Assembly (NCBI GenBank): GCA_942491185.1
Contig: CALOAB010000001.1
Span: forward strand, 41,347-105,346
Length of the DNA stretch: 64,000 nt
Source of the DNA: SLRI01 sp942491185
GTDB taxonomy: Bacteria > Pseudomonadota > Alphaproteobacteria > Geminicoccales > Geminicoccaceae
Direction: 5' to 3'
Shown: piece after piece, positions 18,437 to 26,847 of the stretch
Position numbering within the stretch: the stretch's first letter is position 1
Layout: the number at the start of each line of letters is the position of its first letter
Notes under the pieces: generated by a model
Databases searched by the model: none
What the model was told of the DNA's origin: nothing
What the model saw: the letters and a program-made list of their open reading frames with translations, nothing else
Position numbers and translations under genes: made by a program

Positions 18437-18631
18437 CAAGACCACTGAAGCTCACATGCTCAGCCAAGACGGAGAGCCCTTTCGGACTGACCTGCCTCTT
18501 TTCCGAATTGTCCCTTTTCCCCAAGTAGACATGTGAAGCCGCCGCGAATTCGCGAACTTCGATGGTGACGGTGGATTCCCTCTCCAAGCGCAGAGGCGCT
18601 AAGGTGCTGAAAACGCTTGGAGGGTTGGAGG

Positions 18632-20033
18632 ATGGGGGAAGGCCGCTACCGGCATTTGTCGTTCGAGGAGCGTGAGCAGGTCGCGATCTGGCGGCTGGAG
18701 GGTGTCAGCCAGGCGGAGATGGCGCGACGGCTGGGGCGATCGTCGTCGACGATCAATCGTGAGTTGGCGCGCAACCGGCTGCCTTCGGGCGGCTACCAGC
18801 CGAGCTTCGCCGAGGGCTCCTACTTGGTGCGGCGCGAGCGGCTGGCGTTGCTCGAGCGGGACGAGCGGCTGGAGCGGTTCGTGATCGATCGCCTGACCGA
18901 AGGCTGGTCGCCCGAGCAGATCGCCGGCCCGCCATGGTCTCCTGACCATGGCTGCTTCGCAGATGGATCGCGCGGCCTTCTGGCGCGCGATGGCTAAGAG
19001 CCTGTCCGAGAAGTTTACGTGGTGTTTCATCGACTTATGATCGTGTGCCGGCGCGGCGCCGAGCGCAGTCCGATGCCGGGGCATCGGCCAAGCTCGGCGA
19101 CAAGGCCGGAGCCGATCATAAGCCGACCGAAGGTGAGCTTGGCAGCAGCACCTGCTTCGTCGTCGGTCGACCGACGATGCTCCAGCATCGACGATCGACC
19201 AACTTCTCGCATCTGCTCACTGCCAAGCTCATGAAACACCACGTAGACTTCTCGGACAGCCTGCTAAAAGCCGGCAACGAGTCGGGCCTGCGCGGGCTCG
19301 GTGCCGAGACCATCTACCGCTTCATCTATCGGGCGCGGCAGAAGCTGGAGAAGCTCTGGAAGCTGCTGCCCCGCAGCAAGGCTCGCAGAGGCCGACGCAA
19401 ACGGCGCGAAACCAAGAGCACGATCACCGATCGCCAATTCCTGCAGGCAAGGTGGCGATCCACGACCAACCCGAAGTCGTCCAGGATCGCGAGAAGCTCG
19501 GCGACTGGGAGGCCGATCTGATGTTCTGCCGGCGCACCCAGCCGGTTCTGGTGCTGCACGAACGCGCCTCGCGGCTGACCCTCGCGGCCAAGCTCGCCGG
19601 CAAGAGTGCGGCCGAGACCGCGGCCACGCTCATGGCGATCTTCAAGCGCCTGGCGCCCGAGCTGAAGAGCTCGATCACCTTCGACAAGCCGCGCCAGCAG
19701 GCGAGCGGCTCCATTCCTGAAAGGACCGAGGCCAGAAGGCCTCGGCGGGGCAGCGAGTTCGCCCGCCATGGCCTGCTGGCCAGCGTCAGCGGCATAACCA
19801 CCTGGTTCTGCGACGCCTATGCCAGCTGGCAGAAGGGCAGCGTCGAGAACACCAATGGCCGGCTCAGGCGACACTTGCCGCGACAACTCGATCTCGACAC
19901 CCTCAGCCCGGCAGACCTCCAAGAGATCGTCCTTTCGCTCAACCTCACGCCGCGGAAATGCCTCGGCTACCTCACGCCGATCCAGGCCTTCTTCAAAGGC
20001 CTTGGCAAGGAGATCGAGATACGGTTTGCTTGA
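18632..20033 (+). pseudogene. IS30-family transposase, multiply interrupted
   Basis: N-terminal part (from ATG 18632) has YRHLSFEEREQVAIWRLEGV and the helix-turn-helix SQAEMARRLGRSSSTINREL, ending TEGWSPEQIAG. The coding sense resumes after the inserts at GLGAETIYRFIYRARQKLEK, changes frame near 19448 (FLQ to VAIHDQPEVV) and continues with EKLGDWEADLM, the first catalytic Asp. The expected D-N-G/E-FARH block is split: SSITFD is separated from EFARHG by about 20 extra codons. It then has WQKGSVENTNGRLRRHLPR with the catalytic Glu and CLGYLTPIQAFF. Non-functional as read. Confidence 0.85.
18995..19266. mobile_element. Nested MITE-like element with 29-bp terminal inverted repeats
   Basis: Left repeat CTGTCCGAGAAGTTTACGTG... 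(19002-19030) and right repeat 19231-19259 are complementary at 28 of 29 positions; weaker similarity extends out to TA dinucleotides at 18995 and 19265, suggesting a TA target. The 270-base interior has further internal palindromes (around 19165-19200) and no gene. It splits the IS30 transposase. Size, repeats and lack of coding capacity fit a non-autonomous element mobilised in trans. Confidence 0.75.
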
Positions 20034-20180
20034 TGCACTCGCCGCTGCGCTTGGAGAGGGAAGCCACCGGGCGCGACCAGGAGGGGCGGGGACGGGGGAG
20101 CGGGGCGGGAGGAGCGGCGGGTGTCGACGGCGGGCGCGGGGGGAAGCGATCCGCGCGCGGCCCGGGGGGAGGGGAGGGGA

Positions 20181-20200
20181 GGGGGGGGGGGGGGGGGGGG
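20181..20200 (+). repeat. Run of 20 consecutive G within a 120-base G-rich tract
   Basis: The tract from about 20080 to 20200 is almost pure G/A on the + strand and ends with 20 uninterrupted Gs. It lies between the IS30 right end and the 3' end of the carbamoyltransferase gene. It could form G-quadruplexes, but such a run is also a typical sequencing or assembly artefact. Confidence 0.9.
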
Positions 20201-20264
20201 TAGAGACGCCTGCCACCGGGGCCTCGAAATGCATCGGCATCGGGCGCTCGCGACGCTCGATGCA

Positions 20265-22103
20265 TTAATCTAGCTCGAAGGCTTCCTTGTAGTCCAGTTT
20301 CAGCTTCGGATTTTGCGCTTCCTTGCGCAACATGCAATTGCCGACGACGAGGATCTCGATCTCGGAGCCCATGAAGCAGCGGAAGGCGTCCTCGGGTGTG
20401 CAGACGATGGGCTCGCCACGGACGTTGAAGCTGGTGTTGACGACCATCGGGCAGCCGGTCCGCTGCTTGAAGGCCTGGATCAGCCTCCAGTAGCGCGGGT
20501 TGGTCGATTCGTGCACCGTCTGCACGCGGGCCGAGTAGTCCACATGGGTCACTGCCGGGATCTCGGAGCGCGGCACGTTGAGCTTGTCGATCCCGAACAG
20601 CGCCTCCTCTTCGGCGGTCATCGTCCGCCTGCGGCCGTCGACGACGTCGGCAACGAGCAGCATGTAGGGGCTGGGCTCGTCGAGCTCGAACCAGTCGCTG
20701 ACGTCCTCGAAGAGCACCGAGGGCGCGAAGGGCCGGAAGCTCTCGCGATACTTGACCTTGAGGTTGAGGATCTTCTGCATGGTGGGCGAGCGGGGATCGC
20801 CGAGGATCGAGCGACCGCCCAGGGCCCGCGGGCCGAACTCCATGCGGCCCTGCATCCAGCCGACGGCCTTGCCGTCGGCGAGCGCCTCGGCGGTCGTCGT
20901 GATCACCTCATCGTCGTCGAGCACCTCGAAGGCGGCGCCAGCGGCCTTTAGCGCCGCGGCGCTCTGCTCGGTCGAGAACGCCGGTCCGAGATAGGCGCCC
21001 TGCATGCGGTCGAGATGGCCGTTGATCGCGGGCCGCGGACGGCCCTCGAGCTGATGGTAGGCGGCGAGCGCAGCACCGAGCGCACCGCCGGCATCGCCCG
21101 CTGCTGGCTGGATCCAGATATTGTCGAAGGACTTGTCCCTGAGCAGCTTGCCGTTGGCGACACAGTTGAGGGCGACGCCGCCGGCGAGGCAAAGATTGCG
21201 CTGCCCGCTTTCCTTGGCGATCGAGCGCCCCAGTCGCAGCACGACTTCCTCGGTCACCTTCTGGACAGACGCCGTCAGATCCATCTCGCGCTGGGTCAGC
21301 AGTTCCTCGGGCTGCCGGGCCGGGCCACCGAAGAGCGCGTCGAACTTGGCGTTCGTCATGCGCAAGCCGGTGCAATAGTCGAAGTAGTCCATATTGAGCC
21401 GGAACGTGCCGTCGGGCTTCAGATCCATCAAATTGTCGAGGATCGTCTGGACGTAGCGTGGCTCGCCATAGGGTGCCAGCCCCATGATCTTGTATTCGCC
21501 GGAGTTGACCTTGAAGCCCGTATAGTAGGTGAAGGCAGAGTAGAGCAGCCCCAGCGAATGCGGGAAGTGTTGCTCCTTGACGATGTTCAGCTCGTTGCCG
21601 CGGCCGATGCCGAGCGTGGTGGTCGACCACTCGCCGACGCCGTCCATGGTCAAAATCGCCGCTTCATCGAAGGGCGACGGAAAGAACGCGCTCGCGGCAT
21701 GGCTCTGGTGGTGCTCGGTGAACAGCAGCTCCCTGTTCCAGGAGTCGCCGCCCGGAAGCTCACCGAGCGCATCGCGCAGCATCGACTTCTGGAAGAGCTT
21801 TTCCTTCAGCCAGATCGGCAGGGCCATGCGGAACGAGCGAAAGCCGCGTGGCGCGAACGAGAGATAGGTCTCGAGCAAGCGCTCGAACTTGATGAACGGC
21901 TTGTCGTAGAACACGACATGGTCGACGTCCCGCATCGAGCCACCTGCCTCGCTGAGGCAGTACTCGATCGCATGGCGCGGAAACCCCGCATCGTGTTTCT
22001 TACGCGTGAACCGCTCTTCCTGGGCCGCCGCTCTGATCTCGCCGTCAACCACCAGTGCTGCCGCACTATCGTGATAGTAGGCAGAGATGCCGAGAATTCT
22101 CAT
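20265..22103 (-). CDS. Carbamoyltransferase (NodU/CmcH/SxtI type)
   Basis: 612 residues from ATG 22103, beginning MRILGISAYYHDSAAALV, the canonical start of the family; upstream in-frame sequence is unconserved and overlaps the next small gene. The N-terminal ASKHA/Kae1-like domain contains EERFTRKKHDAGFP and the metal-binding HHQSH (131-135); LCLAGGVALNCVANGKLL and the C-terminal TobZ/YrdC-like portion with GRMEFGPRALGGRSIL follow. The family transfers a carbamoyl group from carbamoyl phosphate via carbamoyl-AMP to a hydroxyl of a sugar or natural product. It is the last gene of a three-gene unit with DUF5989 and SxtJ proteins, 8 bases after the former. The acceptor is unknown. Confidence 0.93.
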   Translation of the reverse strand: MRILGISAYYHDSAAALVVDGEIRAAAQEERFTRKKHDAGFPRHAIEYCLSEAGGSMRDVDHVVFYDKPFIKFERLLETYLSFAPRGFRSFRMALPIWLKEKLFQKSMLRDALGELPGGDSWNRELLFTEHHQSHAASAFFPSPFDEAAILTMDGVGEWSTTTLGIGRGNELNIVKEQHFPHSLGLLYSAFTYYTGFKVNSGEYKIMGLAPYGEPRYVQTILDNLMDLKPDGTFRLNMDYFDYCTGLRMTNAKFDALFGGPARQPEELLTQREMDLTASVQKVTEEVVLRLGRSIAKESGQRNLCLAGGVALNCVANGKLLRDKSFDNIWIQPAAGDAGGALGAALAAYHQLEGRPRPAINGHLDRMQGAYLGPAFSTEQSAAALKAAGAAFEVLDDDEVITTTAEALADGKAVGWMQGRMEFGPRALGGRSILGDPRSPTMQKILNLKVKYRESFRPFAPSVLFEDVSDWFELDEPSPYMLLVADVVDGRRRTMTAEEEALFGIDKLNVPRSEIPAVTHVDYSARVQTVHESTNPRYWRLIQAFKQRTGCPMVVNTSFNVRGEPIVCTPEDAFRCFMGSEIEILVVGNCMLRKEAQNPKLKLDYKEAFELD

Positions 22104-22111
22104 GGTTCCAC

Positions 22112-22261
22112 TCAAAACAGTGTGTAGATGAACGGCGCTACCGCAGAGCCCTGTGCTGCAACCAAAAGGCCTCCGAACAAGGCCATGATCAAAATGATCG
22201 GGGCCAGCCAGAACTTCTTGCGCACTCTGAGGAATTGCCAGAGTTCGGTGATGAATTCCAT
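22112..22261 (-). CDS. DUF5989 (SxtK-like) single-pass membrane microprotein
   Basis: A 49-residue protein, MEFITELWQFLRVRKKFWLA followed by a hydrophobic PIILIMALFGGLLVAAQGSA span and VAPFIYTLF. This is the DUF5989 pattern (ELWxFLRxRKKFWLxPI...), a tiny one-helix protein repeatedly found between SxtJ and carbamoyltransferase genes. It begins 45 bases after the SxtJ stop and ends 8 bases before the carbamoyltransferase start. It may anchor the enzyme to the membrane (inference). Confidence 0.88.
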   Translation of the reverse strand: MEFITELWQFLRVRKKFWLAPIILIMALFGGLLVAAQGSAVAPFIYTLF

Positions 22262-22306
22262 CAAAGGGTACCTGCTTGTTTCGCTCGATGAGACGTGTTG
22301 CGATGA

Positions 22307-22738
22307 TCAGAACTGGTGGCGAAGCGACTCCGGCGCCGGACCTGGAGGATCGCGCTCGATCCAATAGCTTGGCGCGTCACCGTCGAAGCGCCGCCGCATC
22401 GGATCGTACCGCACCAGTCGCATGATCAGACCCGCCGGTATGATCGTGATGATGAACAGCAGCAGCATCACCACCGGATTGACCACGTGGAAGAGCAACA
22501 GACCCAGCTTGGTCCATGCTCTATTGAGCGGTGCTAGCATCCCGGGTCGAAGCAGCCCTGCCGCCAAGAGGGCGATGCCGGCTACCAGGAATACGGCCAT
22601 CAGCCAAGAGAGCGAGCCGACCCACCACCAGCGGAACACGGCGATCGCCGCGAGGATCCCGCCAACGGTCAGGCCAAAGCTGCGATCCGACGCCGTCTTA
22701 ATCGACGAATGCGCAAGATAGTGCTCATGGGTCGACAA
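22307..22738 (-). CDS. SxtJ-family membrane protein
   Basis: 143 residues, first gene of the carbamoyltransferase operon. Hydrophobic spans are visible at about 22-40, 44-64 and 81-104 (FHVVNPVVMLLLFIITIIPAG). The family pattern is conserved: SDRSFGLTVGGILAAI, a W-rich turn, LLRPGMLAPLNRAWTKLGLLLFHVVNPV and RLVRYDPMRRRFD, then YWIER. The gene order SxtJ-DUF5989-carbamoyltransferase matches the sxtJ/K/I set of saxitoxin clusters and similar sets in polysaccharide loci. Its biochemical role is not established. Confidence 0.88.
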   Translation of the reverse strand: MSTHEHYLAHSSIKTASDRSFGLTVGGILAAIAVFRWWWVGSLSWLMAVFLVAGIALLAAGLLRPGMLAPLNRAWTKLGLLLFHVVNPVVMLLLFIITIIPAGLIMRLVRYDPMRRRFDGDAPSYWIERDPPGPAPESLRHQF

Positions 22739-22979
22739 ACTCTGCTCGCCTTCTACCAGAAGTTAAGTGACAGCCACTCATTGAGAACTCTTTTAAGAGT
22801 ACGTTAGTTGGGTAGCGAAACCGAGTCGGATTGTCGCCGCCCGACATACAAACGAGTCGATTGTGACTTTAGCTCCACCGGGCGCAGACGACCGCGATAG
22901 CCACCCGAACGATGCAATCGGCGGGCCGTCGTGGATCGGCATGGAATAAGGTCCCCGACTTTGGGGTGATCGATGTGAT

Positions 22980-23074
22980 CGTCGCCCATTCCGGACCGGC
23001 TCGCCGCGATGCTCGAACACCATCCGCATGGCCCGCGCCCGCATCTCAGGTGAATATTCCGTCGATCTCGTCAT
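22980..23074 (-). pseudogene. IS3-family OrfA N-terminal relic
   Basis: From 23074 the sequence reads MTRSTEYSPEMRARAMRMVF followed by EHRGE, the characteristic N-terminus of IS3-family OrfA proteins. After that the frame degenerates (a fragment in another frame reads MGDDHIDHPKVGDL), and no helix-turn-helix remainder or OrfB is present. Only the first 30 or so codons survive. Confidence 0.6.
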
Positions 23075-23537
23075 CAGGGCTCCATCCTCTCAAGAGAAGG
23101 AGCCTCCTGTCTTTCCTGGACCGGCTATTCTGAGGACTGGCGGACGGCATCCCGCGAGCCTCCGGGGTGATCGAGCGCGTTTGCCGGCGTGGGAGCCGTT
23201 CGCCCGCGACCTGGAACGTGTCGGCGTCGAGCACAATAGCGACGCCCCCGATCATCTCACACTGGCCGCGCGGTGCGTGCACCCCAACGCAGGCCTGGTC
23301 CCGCTCGAGGATGTCGCGGATGCGCCCGCGGCCGATGCCGTTGATGCCGGTGAGTGACCTGACGCTCGGCCTGGGCTGGCCGGCAATCAATTGCCCAGCG
23401 CGCTCGTCGCTGATTTGCGCGATGGTGGTCGGGCGATCTGGAGGATCGGCGTTGATGTCGAAGGAGTCGACGACGGCGATGCTGACGAGGGCCAGGAGGA
23501 AGACCACGACAGCGGCCAGGATATTCGTGCGAGCCAT
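23075..23537 (-). pseudogene. Secreted protein with possible SNase-like start, 3' end replaced by IS3 relic
   Basis: Begins with a signal/anchor MARTNILAAVVVFLLALVSI. A helix-hairpin-helix-like LTGINGIGRGRIRDILERD follows at about 62-80, then GGVAIVLDADTFQVAGERL, reminiscent of the first strands of micrococcal-nuclease domains (x-V-x-D-G-D-T-x-x-V-x-G-x-R). The catalytic remainder of a nuclease is absent: the frame runs into IS3 leader sequence and ends inside its OrfA relic at 23046. Most likely a truncated gene. The nuclease link is weak. Confidence 0.45.
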
Positions 23538-23629
23538 CGGGCGAATATGCCGGCAATTCGGTCCAAGCCATGGGCCCGGGCCGCATCAGGCCGGTGACTT
23601 AGACCTTATGTTCCTGGCCTAGTTGAGGC

Positions 23630-23704
23630 GCCCGTCTCCAGTATGCACTGATCGAGGATTGCGCCAGGTGGTCTGGTGCCGAGCCTCATGCATAGGAGAC
23701 GGGC
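23630..23704 (+). ncRNA. Structured IS110 leader (multi-tier hairpin, possible bridge-RNA segment)
   Basis: Immediately before the transposase ATG, GCCCGTCTCC (23630-23639) pairs with GGAGACGGGC (23695-23704), TATGCA (about 23642-23647) with TGCATA (23689-23694), GAGG with CCTC inside that, and GCGCCAG with CTGGTGC around a GTGGT loop. The 75-base sequence thus folds almost end to end and hides the AGGAGA ribosome-binding site. IS110 elements are known to encode a bridge RNA in a non-coding end; whether this hairpin belongs to it or only blocks translation is not known. Confidence 0.5.
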
Positions 23705-23707
23705 AAG

Positions 23708-24815
23708 ATGGACCATATCACATTCGTTGGGCTGGACGTTCACAAGAAGAGGACGTCGGTTGCGCTCGCGGAAGCGGGCCGCAGCGGCGAGGTGCGCTTT
23801 CATGGAGAGATCCCAAGTACACCGGATGCGATGCGACGACTGGTTGAGAAGCTGGGGCGGCCTGGCCGACGGCTTGCCTTCTGTTACGAGGCCGGCCCTT
23901 GCGGTTATGGTACGTATCGGCTGCTGCGCGGCCTGAGCCAGGATTGCATCGTGGTCGCGCCGTCGCTGATTCCGAGCCGACCGGGTGAAGACCAACCGGC
24001 GGGATGCGGTGGCGCTGGCAAAATTGCACCGGGCCGGCGAGCTGACGGAAGTCTGGGTGCCTGACGGCGCGCATGAAGCGATGCGCGATCTGGTGCGTGC
24101 CCGCGCCACGGCACGACGGGTGCTCGGCAAAGCCCGCCAACATCTCCAAGGTTTCCTATTGCGCCATGGCCGGGTCTACAGCGGAAAACGCGGCTGGACC
24201 CAAGCTTATCGACGATGGTTGACCACGGTTCGCTTCGACCATCCCGCCCAGCAGATCGTGCTACAGGATTACATCCATGCCGTCGATGATGGCGAAGTCA
24301 GGCTGGCGTGTCTCGAGCAGCAGCTCGAAGAGCTCCTGCCCAGCTGGTCAATGGCGCCTGTGGTCGAGGCCGTGCAAGCCATGCGTGGCGTTGGGTTGAT
24401 CGTGGCGGTGACCGTGGTCGCCGAGGTCGGCGACTTCTCGCGCTTCGCCAATCCCCGCCAACTGATGGCCTATCTCGGCCTGGTCCCGTCGGAACATTCG
24501 AGCGGCGCCAGCGTTCGTCGTGGCGGCATTACCAAAGCCGGCAGCGCTCTCGCCCGCCGCGTGCTGATCGAAGGCGCTTGGACCTATCGCATGCAGGCGC
24601 GGGTCAGCCGAAAGCTATTGGATCGCATTGAGCACCTACCCAAGGAGGTGCGTGACACTGCTTGGCGCGCGCAGCGGCGCTTGTGCAACCGCTATCGCCG
24701 CCTGGCCGCTGCTGGCAAGCCCAAAGTGGTGGTGACCACTGCGATCGCTCGCGAAATGGTCGGCTTCATCTGGGCGATCGCCCGCATGGTGCAGCCAAGA
24801 CCGGCAATCGGTTAA
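23708..24815 (+). pseudogene. IS110-family transposase with a frameshift
   Basis: Start MDHITFVGLDVHKKRTSVAL carries the first DEDD Asp (D10). RRLAFCYEAGPCGYGTYRLL holds the conserved Glu region, and the frame is lost near 23975 just after VVAPSLIP. The other frame resumes at RVKTNRRDAVALAKLHRAGE, giving the next catalytic Asp pair, and runs to 24815 with the C-terminal MRGVGLIVAVTVVAEVGDFS (transposase_20 helix-hairpin motif), LMAYLGLVPSEHSSG and RRGGITKAGSALARRVLIEG with the catalytic Ser region. All domains are present, so one small indel has inactivated it (or is a sequencing error). Confidence 0.88.
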
Positions 24816-25123
24816 CGTTCGCTATCACGAAAAGAGGACACCCGTTCGAGAACGAGAAATTTCGATCCGCCTGGCGGACGGCAGGGCGCGGCAGGGGAAC
24901 CCTCGTCGTCTGTTATGAGCCGACCCAGGTCGATGCTCGCCCTTAGATCGAGGCAGCCCCGAGACGAAACCGCGGTCATGCGGTAGCCAACCCGCGCATG
25001 AGAGCTTGCTCAACCGTCGTCTCAAGGCCCTGTCGTTCGCCAGGCGGATCGTTCATCTTCGACTGACTTCAGCGCAGGCTGGAGACGATCGCCGTGCCTT
25101 GAGGACTTGATTGGGAACATGAG
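24816..25123. other. Non-coding stretch with a 25-bp inverted-repeat pair (24863-25051)
   Basis: No gene. It holds an inverted repeat with left arm 24863-24887 (CGATCCGCCTGGCGGACGGC...) and right arm 25027-25051, complementary at 23 of 25 positions, enclosing about 139 bases. This may be a small non-autonomous element or part of the IS110 right end. The stretch ends at the IS1182-type inverted repeat at 25124. Confidence 0.65.
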
Positions 25124-26595
25124 AACAGCGTGTTGCAGAAAGCCTGATTTCAGCGTTCGGCGGATTCGATTTCAATGACGGCTGTGGCGAGCGGCAGCGG
25201 GGCTCGAGCGTCGAAGACGGCGAGCCAGAGGGCTTGGTGTGCGTTGTCGAGTGGCACGTAGAGCCAGCAAAGGGCGAGATGGGCACCTGCCCAGCGCCTG
25301 GGGGTGCCGGAGCCGGTGAGAAGCCGCATGACGAGCCCCAGATTATAGCCGGCGATGTGGATCAGGTAGCGTTTTTGAACGTTGTCGCGGCCGCGCAACC
25401 AGGTTCGGCGCATGCCGCCGCGATCGAGGGTCAGCGCGAAGGCGCGCTCGACGATCTCGGCTCTGAGCTTGAAGGCTTGCTTGGCGACGCCCGAGAGCAG
25501 CCGGCGACGGTTGGCGTAGACAGCGTTTCTGGCTTGGTCGTCGCCATGCCAGCGCAGGATGCCGTCCTTGCCGGAGGGTGGCGCGGGCTCGCTGATCCGG
25601 GTCTTCCAGCCACTGTCGTGCAATTCCTTCAGGCCGTCTCGGCTGTGGTAGCCTTTGTCGGCAACCAGTTCGGCGGGAGCTTCGACGGTCGGGCTCAGCT
25701 TGATGGCGTCGAGCTTCAGCGCCGTCTTTTCGAGCGTCTCCGGCAAGGTCTTGGTGTCACCACGATCGGCATGATGGACGGGAGCGGCGAGAATGGCGCC
25801 GGTGTCGAGATCGACGGCATGCTCGGGCTTGTAGGCGAGGCGGGTGCGGCCGTCCTTCATCCGGGCGATGCGGGCATCCTCGTCGGTCGGGCTCTGCCAG
25901 TCCTCGTTCGAGAGCTTCTTGCCGGGTCGCTTGCGATCGAGCCGGATCAGGTCGTCCGCCGTCGGCGTCTCGATGCCGCTCTCGGCTGCCAGCCGCTTCA
26001 GCATCTCGCGGTAGCCTTCGCCCGTTGCCCGGCGAACCATCGCCCGCAGCGCCGCATGCGCCTCCATCGTCGAGGCATCGACCCCGATCCGCGCGCCCTT
26101 GATCAGCCCGTGCTCGGCCAAGCGCTGCAGCACCCAGGCGAAGATCTCGTCATGAACCTCCAGCGGCAGACGCGAGCGGGTCCGCGACAGCCAGGAATGG
26201 TCCGGCACCCGCTCCCGGCTCTCCAAGAGCAAGAACTCGCGCAGGCTCAAGCTGTCCGCACAACGCCACTCGATCCCGCGCTCGCTGTCGATCCCCTCGA
26301 AGTAGCCAACCAGCAGCATGCGAAAGTAGCGCCCGGGCGGCAGCGACTTGCGACCCCGGGCCACCGCCGAGTAGTAGGGTCGGCAGAGATCTTCGGCGTG
26401 CCGGTCAAAACCGGCACCGCGCAGAACCTCCTGCAGCCGGTCGTAGAACGGATGGCCCTGCGACCGGGGCAGCTCCGACCAGCTCAGCAAAAGCTCGCTC
26501 TGCCGCTCCGTCTGCCGACCCAACGCCATGCCGTCCCTCCCTGCCGTACCAATGGCACCGAATCACGATCAGCCAGATTTCGTCAACACGCTGTT
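25124..26595 (-). mobile_element. IS1182-type insertion sequence, apparently complete
   Basis: Ends are AACAGCGTGTTGCAGAAA (25124-25141) and the complement of AACAGCGTGTTGACGAAA (26578-26595), 16 of 18 positions matching. The 1472-bp element encloses one intact transposase gene on the - strand. No unambiguous target duplication is visible in the immediate flanks. Confidence 0.8.
25150..26529 (-). CDS. IS1182-type DDE transposase
   Basis: Intact 459-residue transposase. Residues about 45-130 form the DUF772-like N-terminal domain (YYSAVARGRKSLPPGRYFRM, GIEWRCADSLSLREFL, RVPDHSWLSRTRSRL). The DDE core follows: first Asp in GARIGVDASTMEAHA (about 146-160), second in APAELVADKGYHSRDGLKEL, and the Glu in KLRAEIVERAFALTLDRGGM. 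The C-terminal RYLIHIAGYNLGLVMR is typical. It may still be active and could mobilise related elements. Family placement (IS1182 rather than IS5-like) is by length and domain order. Confidence 0.85.
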   Translation of the reverse strand: MALGRQTERQSELLLSWSELPRSQGHPFYDRLQEVLRGAGFDRHAEDLCRPYYSAVARGRKSLPPGRYFRMLLVGYFEGIDSERGIEWRCADSLSLREFLLLESRERVPDHSWLSRTRSRLPLEVHDEIFAWVLQRLAEHGLIKGARIGVDASTMEAHAALRAMVRRATGEGYREMLKRLAAESGIETPTADDLIRLDRKRPGKKLSNEDWQSPTDEDARIARMKDGRTRLAYKPEHAVDLDTGAILAAPVHHADRGDTKTLPETLEKTALKLDAIKLSPTVEAPAELVADKGYHSRDGLKELHDSGWKTRISEPAPPSGKDGILRWHGDDQARNAVYANRRRLLSGVAKQAFKLRAEIVERAFALTLDRGGMRRTWLRGRDNVQKRYLIHIAGYNLGLVMRLLTGSGTPRRWAGAHLALCWLYVPLDNAHQALWLAVFDARAPLPLATAVIEIESAER

Positions 26596-26847
26596 ATGGT
26601 CGAGAGCTCCGAGCGGTAGCATGCGGAGGGGTGCTCCGGATACCTGGAGACCCGCCACCCAAAACGGCACCGTCGTCGCCTTTTGATAACTTTGCTACTC
26701 TTGGCAAGCGTTCAGCGGCGTGACCGATGCTTCGTATCATGGGCAAGCGCAGGTTCGTTTCGTGCCCGAATGCGGACACCATACGGACATGGTCCTGGGA
26801 GATGTTTCCGAAGATCCCCGGGACGTCGCCTAGGTCTCTCATTCAGT

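Larger units (their letters stand above)
18570..20068 (+). mobile_element. IS30-family element, disrupted
   Basis: Bounded by 29-bp inverted repeats: left GGTGGATTCCCTCTCCAAGC... (18570-18598) and the complement of the right end (20040-20068), 27 of 29 positions matching. The transposase inside is broken by a nested TIR element (18995-19266), two short hairpin insertions (about 18931-18994 and 19688-19750) and a single-base frameshift near 19448. No clear target duplication was seen. Confidence 0.85.

Noticed and set aside
20080..20200. G-rich tract considered as an origin or regulatory element
   Set aside because: No DnaA boxes or conserved structure; a sequencing artefact is at least as likely.
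26594..26842. 82-codon frame next to tRNA-Leu
   Set aside because: No recognisable family, no ribosome-binding site, and it lies between an IS end and a tRNA; read as non-coding.
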